NCBI GenBank assembly: GCA_013298805.1
Contig: JAAFIU010000016.1
Coordinates: forward strand, 1 to 36,059
Reading direction: 5' to 3'
Source of the DNA: Cytophagales bacterium
GTDB taxonomy: Bacteria > Bacteroidota > Bacteroidia > Cytophagales > Spirosomataceae
DNA length: 36,059 nucleotides
In this document: in pieces, positions 33,801 to 36,059 of the stretch
Layout of the letters: each line of letters begins with the position of its first letter
How positions within the stretch are numbered: position 1 is the stretch's first letter
Notes under the pieces: model-generated
Seen by the model: only the letters and a program-made list of their open reading frames with translations
What the model was told of the DNA's origin: nothing
Database searches by the model: none
Made by a program: the position numbers and the translations under genes

Positions 33801-34184
33801 ACTCGATGCACGAACTTCGATTTTACCATCAATTAAATCGTTGATAAATTGAAGCACCCCATTTTCCACTTCGGCAGAATACTTAGCTTCTTTAATATCT
33901 TGAATGAACCATTTAAGAAACTCATTCTTGGTTCTATTCTCATCTCCAAAAAACAGCATACCTTTTCGCTGAGCTTCAGCAAAGAGAGAGTCGACATTTA
34001 TACCTACTAATATTTTAACACTTGGCAGATTCTTTAGATAAGGTTGAAGGGCAAAATAACCAGAAGAGCGAAAATAACCTACAACTGCATGAAAGGCATA
34101 CAAATCCTTCATTTGCTCAAATATACCTTTGAATTTATTAAAAAGATTACGTTCGCTACTATTGGTGAAAAACTTGGTTGACAT
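30858..34184 (-). CDS. PLD-nuclease/SNF2-type helicase fusion
   Basis: This 1108-residue two-part protein has an N-terminal phospholipase-D-like nuclease domain. Its half-site is IHAKFYLL (His133, Lys135) plus MGSSNLTDAGL (155-), and the acidic residue of the canonical HxKx4D is not in place. A superfamily 2 SNF2-type helicase follows: motif I ADVVGLGKT (about 277-285), motif II VDEAHRYRN (DEAH about 362-365), motif III LISATPLNNRPQDL, and motif VI LMQRIGRVNRIGS after ITTDVLAEGVNLHRANVIVN. About 270 C-terminal residues are of unknown fold. The likely role is DNA translocation coupled to cleavage. It is the first gene of the four-gene block and has its own upstream promoter candidate at 34217. 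Confidence 0.9.
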   Translation of the reverse strand: MSTKFFTNSSERNLFNKFKGIFEQMKDLYAFHAVVGYFRSSGYFALQPYLKNLPSVKILVGINVDSLFAEAQRKGMLFFGDENRTKNEFLKWFIQDIKEAKYSAEVENGVLQFINDLIDGKIEVRASSSQTIHAKFYLLLPENHSEHSDGWVIMGSSNLTDAGLGTKQSPNYELNIALKDYDDVKFTKDEFEELWKKSTPILPADIQLFKQKTHIGQTFTPFELYVKFLIEYFGKNIDYDPDTVGDLPQNFKKLSYQVEAVNQGFQMLLEHNGFFLADVVGLGKTLIATMIAKRFLIANGSVNTKILVIYPPALEKNWINTFKQFKIDKHTKFITNGRLDKILEEKDPKYWAKEEYDLILVDEAHRYRNHTSQMFSQLQRICKASRNGEGLIADNRKKIVLISATPLNNRPQDLYYLLQLFQDARRSTLPETNLQTFFGPIIREYREIIASEDPNMDRIRELYAQIRTRVIEPVTVRRTRKNLLNFPSYQKDLQEQGIMFPEIAAPKAKLYQLNGKLNVLFKKTVDFLTEDIHYYRYQAIRFLTREKQDECGYTQAELVSRSLAGIMKTLMIKRLESSFYAFKISLSNLKTSTERMIEMFENEKILIAPDLRINDLQEKGTSVEDIELLIDALSQKNPRNNIFTPDEFIKQPISNIDPTLISLIDGLKSDYTLLSELVALWDNVTYDPKLAAFQENLKDEFLRKDINPTGKLVVFTESTDTADYLTKNLQASIDTPILCVSSDNRSKIFETILDNFDANQDPAKQKDDYRIIITTDVLAEGVNLHRANVIVNYDTPWNATRLMQRIGRVNRIGSVAGTIFNYNYYPSQQGDEEIKLYNKALIKLQGFHSTFGEDAQIFTHEELVEQFKLFEEGLPDDEDQRLKYLKFIREYKDLNPKEFKRIEKLPLKARTGRTGNNEIQNSTVVFLKSAYKLEFYKVDKQHKVSALTFLEAAKYFEANTTEVPLPLPETHYTQVQVTLEAFERDFFGANAEKVSSNDKADAITAQARKFLRDYRATYTKNREVKTSCDKLIDLIEKGTHTPLPNEVRQLNRKINKKEITLAQGDNLILLLAKKYDVTNQSDEEEFGVINDTLPVIIEPDIVISETFI

Positions 34185-34216
34185 TTAGATAAATCTTGAT
34201 TTTTGGAAGATAAACC

Positions 34217-34224
34217 CAAATATA
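34217..34224 (-). promoter_or_regulatory. -7 promoter element for the restriction-like operon
   Basis: The minus strand reads TATATTTG, an exact TAnnTTTG match, 32 bp before the ATG at 34184. Minus-strand TTTG copies at 34240 and 34252 do not give the ideal 19-21 bp spacing, so the -33 element is unsure. Confidence 0.5.
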
Positions 34225-34261
34225 GATAAATCCTGTCAAATTATTGGACAAATAGAGGCTT

Positions 34262-34294
34262 AAAAGCTAAATCTGTTATACAGTTTTAGCTTTT
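34262..34294. terminator. Rho-independent-type hairpin
   Basis: AAAAGCTAAATCTG pairs with CAGTTTTAGCTTTT across a TTATA loop with one T-T mismatch. Runs of T follow on both strands, so it can terminate in either direction. It lies upstream of the restriction-like operon and would insulate it from transcription coming from the small membrane protein gene. The apex GTTATAC is the same box as in the 10-bp repeat arrays nearby. Confidence 0.65.
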
Positions 34295-34344
34295 TTGTTT
34301 TACTAATTATTCAGCGTTACAAACGCTTTGTACACGATTACATA

Positions 34345-34600
34345 TTACTTTAAATTTTTAAACAATCTCTCAGTAACTTTTACAGCTTTAGCAATCTATT
34401 TCACCATCCTCATACTTCCATCAAATGATAAAAACCATTCTCAGCTCTCTTTAATTTATCGCCAAAAGATAACGTTTGCCAGTAGGCTTATATGGTAACC
34501 GTCAACGCCAAAATTGGGATTTGGTGTTCTAAAAAATCAAGTCTTGGTCGGTGAGCATGGATGAATTTTGCCAATAAGTGAAAGTAAAATATATGTTAGA
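34345..34600 (-). other. Gene-free stretch, possibly a decayed gene
   Basis: Within the 518-bp gap 34185-34702 no intact gene is present. On the minus strand, short coding-like pieces occur between stops and in changing frames (for example KFIHAHRPRLDFLEHQIPI, AYWQTLSFGDKLKRAENGF and IAKAVKVTERLFKNLK before a stop at 34345-34347). They may be remains of one gene, which I cannot identify. A small hairpin, AGCGTT-ACA-AACGCT, lies at 34313-34327. Confidence 0.3.
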
Positions 34601-34613
34601 TACCCGAAACAAA

Positions 34614-34640
34614 AGCCAACTCTGTTATACAGAATTGGCT
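34614..34640. terminator. Hairpin with the shared TCTG-TTATA-CAGA apex
   Basis: AGCCAA (34614-34619) pairs with TTGGCT (34635-34640), and inside it TCTG pairs with CAGA around TTATA, with one mismatch between the two stems. The apex is the same as in the hairpin at 34262-34294. It lies 62 bp beyond the stop of the small membrane protein gene and could be its terminator. Confidence 0.45.
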
Positions 34641-34651
34641 CGTTTCACTCC

Positions 34652-34708
34652 GTTATACCTTGTAATACCCAGTAATACAGTGTAAAATGGAGTATTATAG
34701 GGTTATTC
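34652..34708. repeat. Six GTWWTAC-type boxes at 10-bp intervals (array 1)
   Basis: Boxes begin at 34652, 34662, 34672, 34682, 34692 and 34702: GTTATAC, GTAATAC, GTAATAC, GTAAAAT, GTATTAT, GTTATTC. The 10-bp period puts them on one DNA face, and the first three are the best copies. The last box overlaps the stop of the small membrane protein gene (34703). The near-palindromic 7-bp unit suits a ribbon-helix-helix dimer, and such a protein is encoded at 35151-35762. Confidence 0.65.
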
Positions 34709-35158
34709 ATAGATTGTCCAACCAATTCCTTCGGTATAAATAGCTTTTCGTTCCTCCTTCTTTTTGTTGATATATTGGAAGTCCCAAGTAGCTTTGTCTT
34801 TGATATGGAGGATACGCTCAACCTTTCGCTCCTGAGATGCCATCAATAGTTTTGGCTCAGTTTTGTTTTTATCTTTAACCTCTTCTTCTTCTTTCAAATC
34901 TGAATTGAGTTTACCGTTTACAGTTGCCACCATTTTTTTGAAACCACCCACTAAAATATCTTTGAAATAGATTATTGCTCCAAAACCAAACATCAACAGG
35001 CACACACCAATTATCTTCCAGATGGAGGTAGATTCAGAGTTCTTTGGAAACGGATGGTAATTAGAATTATATTGATTTGGAAAATGGGTATTATCCGAAT
35101 TAGAATTTGTTTTATTAAAGACTCCAAAAGGGTCTTTTGAATATAGGTTGTTATACAT
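34703..35158 (-). CDS. Small single-pass membrane protein, unknown function
   Basis: This 151-residue protein has an Asn/Ser/Tyr-rich N-terminal region (about 1-45), one membrane helix (about 47-68, IWKIIGVCLLMFGFGAIIYF) and a charged C-terminal part (LKEEEEVKDKNKTEPK, then TWDFQYINKKKEERKAIYTE). I do not recognise a family. Its start overlaps the end of the RHH-protein gene by 8 bp, so the two are translationally coupled, which suggests a joint role. The stop codon lies inside repeat array 1. Membrane anchoring of a DNA-binding complex is one possibility but is only a guess. Confidence 0.75.
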   Translation of the reverse strand: MYNNLYSKDPFGVFNKTNSNSDNTHFPNQYNSNYHPFPKNSESTSIWKIIGVCLLMFGFGAIIYFKDILVGGFKKMVATVNGKLNSDLKEEEEVKDKNKTEPKLLMASQERKVERILHIKDKATWDFQYINKKKEERKAIYTEGIGWTIYE

Positions 35159-35762
35159 GATAATAAGTTGGTTGGAGTTGATTAGGTACGATTACTTCTT
35201 GATAATAATGTTGAGTTAAAACCGAAACAATATCAGGCAAATCTCTGATGCTGCGATTATTTTGACTGAGCGTTGTAAAGATTCCTTTTAACAAAGGCGT
35301 TTCGTAGAGTTGAAGCCTATCAGCCAAGTTTTTAATTTGCTGACGTTCATCAGATACTGATTGTTCTCTTACCTTTTGTCGATAGCCATTTAAAGCAATA
35401 TCTATCTGATGTTGAATATGTTGTTCGCTAAGTTTGTGGGTTGTTTCGGTGGCTTCTTGCCAGAGTGTTTTAGGCTCTTCACGAAGTCGTTCAGTTAATT
35501 GAGTGTTTTCATCTTTTAGCTCAATAACTTTTAGTTGAGTCTCCTGTAAAGTTCTTCTAACCTCTGCCAATTCTTGGTGTAATTGTAGAACCTCATTATT
35601 ATCTTCTGGTGGGGCCTCCAATTTATTCCAATTCGATTCTAAAATAAAAAGAACGTACTCTGACATAGTCATTTCCCGCTTATCAGACTCGTCCATCAGT
35701 TTTTTCTTTACGTCTAAGGTTGTCCTGACGTTGATGTTTGCACTCAAATTGATGTTATTCAT
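35151..35762 (-). CDS. Ribbon-helix-helix/coiled-coil DNA-binding protein
   Basis: This 203-residue protein begins with a ribbon-helix-helix-like segment (about residues 7-45, NINVRTTLDVKKKLMDESDK then EMTMSEYVLFILESNW). A long coiled coil follows (about 55-100, LHQELAEVRRTLQETQLKVI), then a helical C-terminal domain. Small RHH proteins act as autorepressors or as centromere-binding ParB-type partition proteins on plasmids. Two arrays of 10-bp-phased GTWWTAC boxes flank this gene and its partner, one directly upstream of the start at 35762 and one at 34652-34708. This strongly suggests it binds both. No ParA is visible, although the truncated gene at 35950 could be checked for one. Confidence 0.82.
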   Translation of the reverse strand: MNNINLSANINVRTTLDVKKKLMDESDKREMTMSEYVLFILESNWNKLEAPPEDNNEVLQLHQELAEVRRTLQETQLKVIELKDENTQLTERLREEPKTLWQEATETTHKLSEQHIQHQIDIALNGYRQKVREQSVSDERQQIKNLADRLQLYETPLLKGIFTTLSQNNRSIRDLPDIVSVLTQHYYQEVIVPNQLQPTYYHV

Positions 35763-35785
35763 AAAATAATTGTGATTTAGTTGAT

Positions 35786-35822
35786 GTCTTACACAGTATT
35801 ACGCTGTATAACTATGTAAAAC
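35786..35822. repeat. Four GTAWWAC boxes at 10-bp intervals (array 2)
   Basis: Boxes on the plus strand are GTCTTAC (35786), GTATTAC (35796), GTATAAC (35806) and GTAAAAC (35816), spaced exactly 10 bp. Read on the other strand they match the GTWWTAC units of array 1. They lie 24-60 bp upstream of the RHH gene start. A near -7 match, TAATCTTG on the minus strand at 35836 to 35829, would put transcription start just outside the array, so binding could block elongation. Confidence 0.65.
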
Positions 35823-35908
35823 TTATCACAAGATTAGAGTAAAACCATTTAATAGACTGGACAATATGAACAATACGGATTATATGAATTGAATTAAGTG
35901 AAACAATA

Positions 35909-35934
35909 AACGCCCACCATTGGTGAGCGTTTTT
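35909..35934. terminator. Hairpin terminator between the RHH gene and the truncated gene
   Basis: AACGCCCACC and GGTGAGCGTT form a 10-bp stem with one C-A mismatch and an ATT loop, followed by TTTTT on the plus strand. It lies just after the stop of the truncated minus-strand gene (35950) and probably ends it. The T-run is better for the plus strand. Confidence 0.6.
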
Positions 35935-35949
35935 ACATGATTGAGGATA

Positions 35950-36059
35950 TTACTTCTGAATAACCTTTTTTATATCTTCCACATTAAAATCGTAAGCATG
36001 AGCAAAGTCTTCAATTCTGACTTTACTTCCTTTTAATTTTTTTGAAAAAGGATAGTTTG
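35950..36059 (-). CDS. C-terminal end of an unidentified protein (5' part off window)
   Basis: The minus strand is open from the window edge to a TAA at 35952-35950. It encodes about 36 residues ending SKVRIEDFAHAYDFNVEDIK followed by KVIQK. The piece is too short to name. It is followed by a hairpin terminator. It lies upstream of the RHH gene on the same strand, with 187 bp holding the terminator and repeat array 2 between. Confidence 0.5.
   Translation of the reverse strand, partial: NYPFSKKLKGSKVRIEDFAHAYDFNVEDIKKVIQK

Noticed and set aside
24341-34184. Assignment to BREX or canonical DISARM
   Set aside because: The methylase resembles PglX in size, and the PLD and SNF2 parts recall DISARM, but no PglZ, BrxC, BrxL, DrmA or DrmB gene is present in the window.
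34652-34708. CRISPR array or microsatellite
   Set aside because: The units are 7 bp with 3-bp spacers and an exact 10-bp period, with no unique spacer sequences. The pattern fits protein-binding boxes.

Overview
The window is AT-rich DNA from a member of the Bacteroidota. The evidence is a SusC-type TonB-dependent receptor with an N-terminal carboxypeptidase-regulatory-like domain, several matches to the Bacteroidota -7 promoter element TAnnTTTG, weak or absent Shine-Dalgarno sequences before most genes, a 7TMR-DISM histidine kinase paired with a LytTR regulator, and AraC, HxlR and Crp-type regulators typical of the Cytophagales/Sphingobacteriia. A Cytophagales-like host is my guess, not something I can prove. 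No tRNA, rRNA, CRISPR array or complete insertion sequence was seen.

Left part (1-5.7 kb): the 5' part of an AbiEi/DUF6088-like antitoxin gene (partner off the window) sits under a perfect 36-bp palindrome. Next come an AraC regulator, an SDR oxidoreductase with 21-bp-spaced direct repeats in its promoter, and an azoreductase divergent from a one-cysteine HxlR regulator, with two dyads between them.

Middle part (3.7-15.5 kb): a same-strand cluster that looks like uptake and breakdown of a hydrophobic ester or lipid. It holds a sodium:solute symporter, a secreted alpha/beta hydrolase, a TonB-dependent receptor, an acyl-CoA synthetase, a secreted class-2-type lipase lipoprotein and a cytoplasmic alpha/beta hydrolase. 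A LytTR response regulator and a divergent 7TM histidine kinase sit at its head, and tandem repeats of about 22 bp lie exactly between the regulator and the symporter. Long hairpins separate the cistrons.

Right-middle part (15.5-20.3 kb): a frameshifted AraC remnant, an unknown 7TM protein, an SDR and a Crp-family regulator whose promoters share one operator with identical spacing, a TetX-related flavin monooxygenase and a DUF6597-type AraC regulator.

Defence island (20.3-34.2 kb, all minus strand): a PLD-nuclease/SNF2-helicase fusion, a YhcG/DUF1016 PD-(D/E)XK nuclease, an Eco57I/PglX-like adenine methylase and an SMC/RecF-like ATPase with a possible HEPN-like tail are packed with spacings of +1, -4 and +4 nt. 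An unrecognised 219-residue protein and an McrBC pair follow. The four-gene block is restriction-like but lacks the hallmark genes of BREX (PglZ, BrxC) and DISARM (DrmA, DrmB), and is the best candidate here for an under-described system.

Right end (34.2-36 kb): a ribbon-helix-helix/coiled-coil protein and a small membrane protein, flanked on both sides by arrays of 7-bp GTWWTAC boxes repeated every 10 bp. This is centromere- or operator-like and may mark a plasmid or integrated-element maintenance module next to the defence island.
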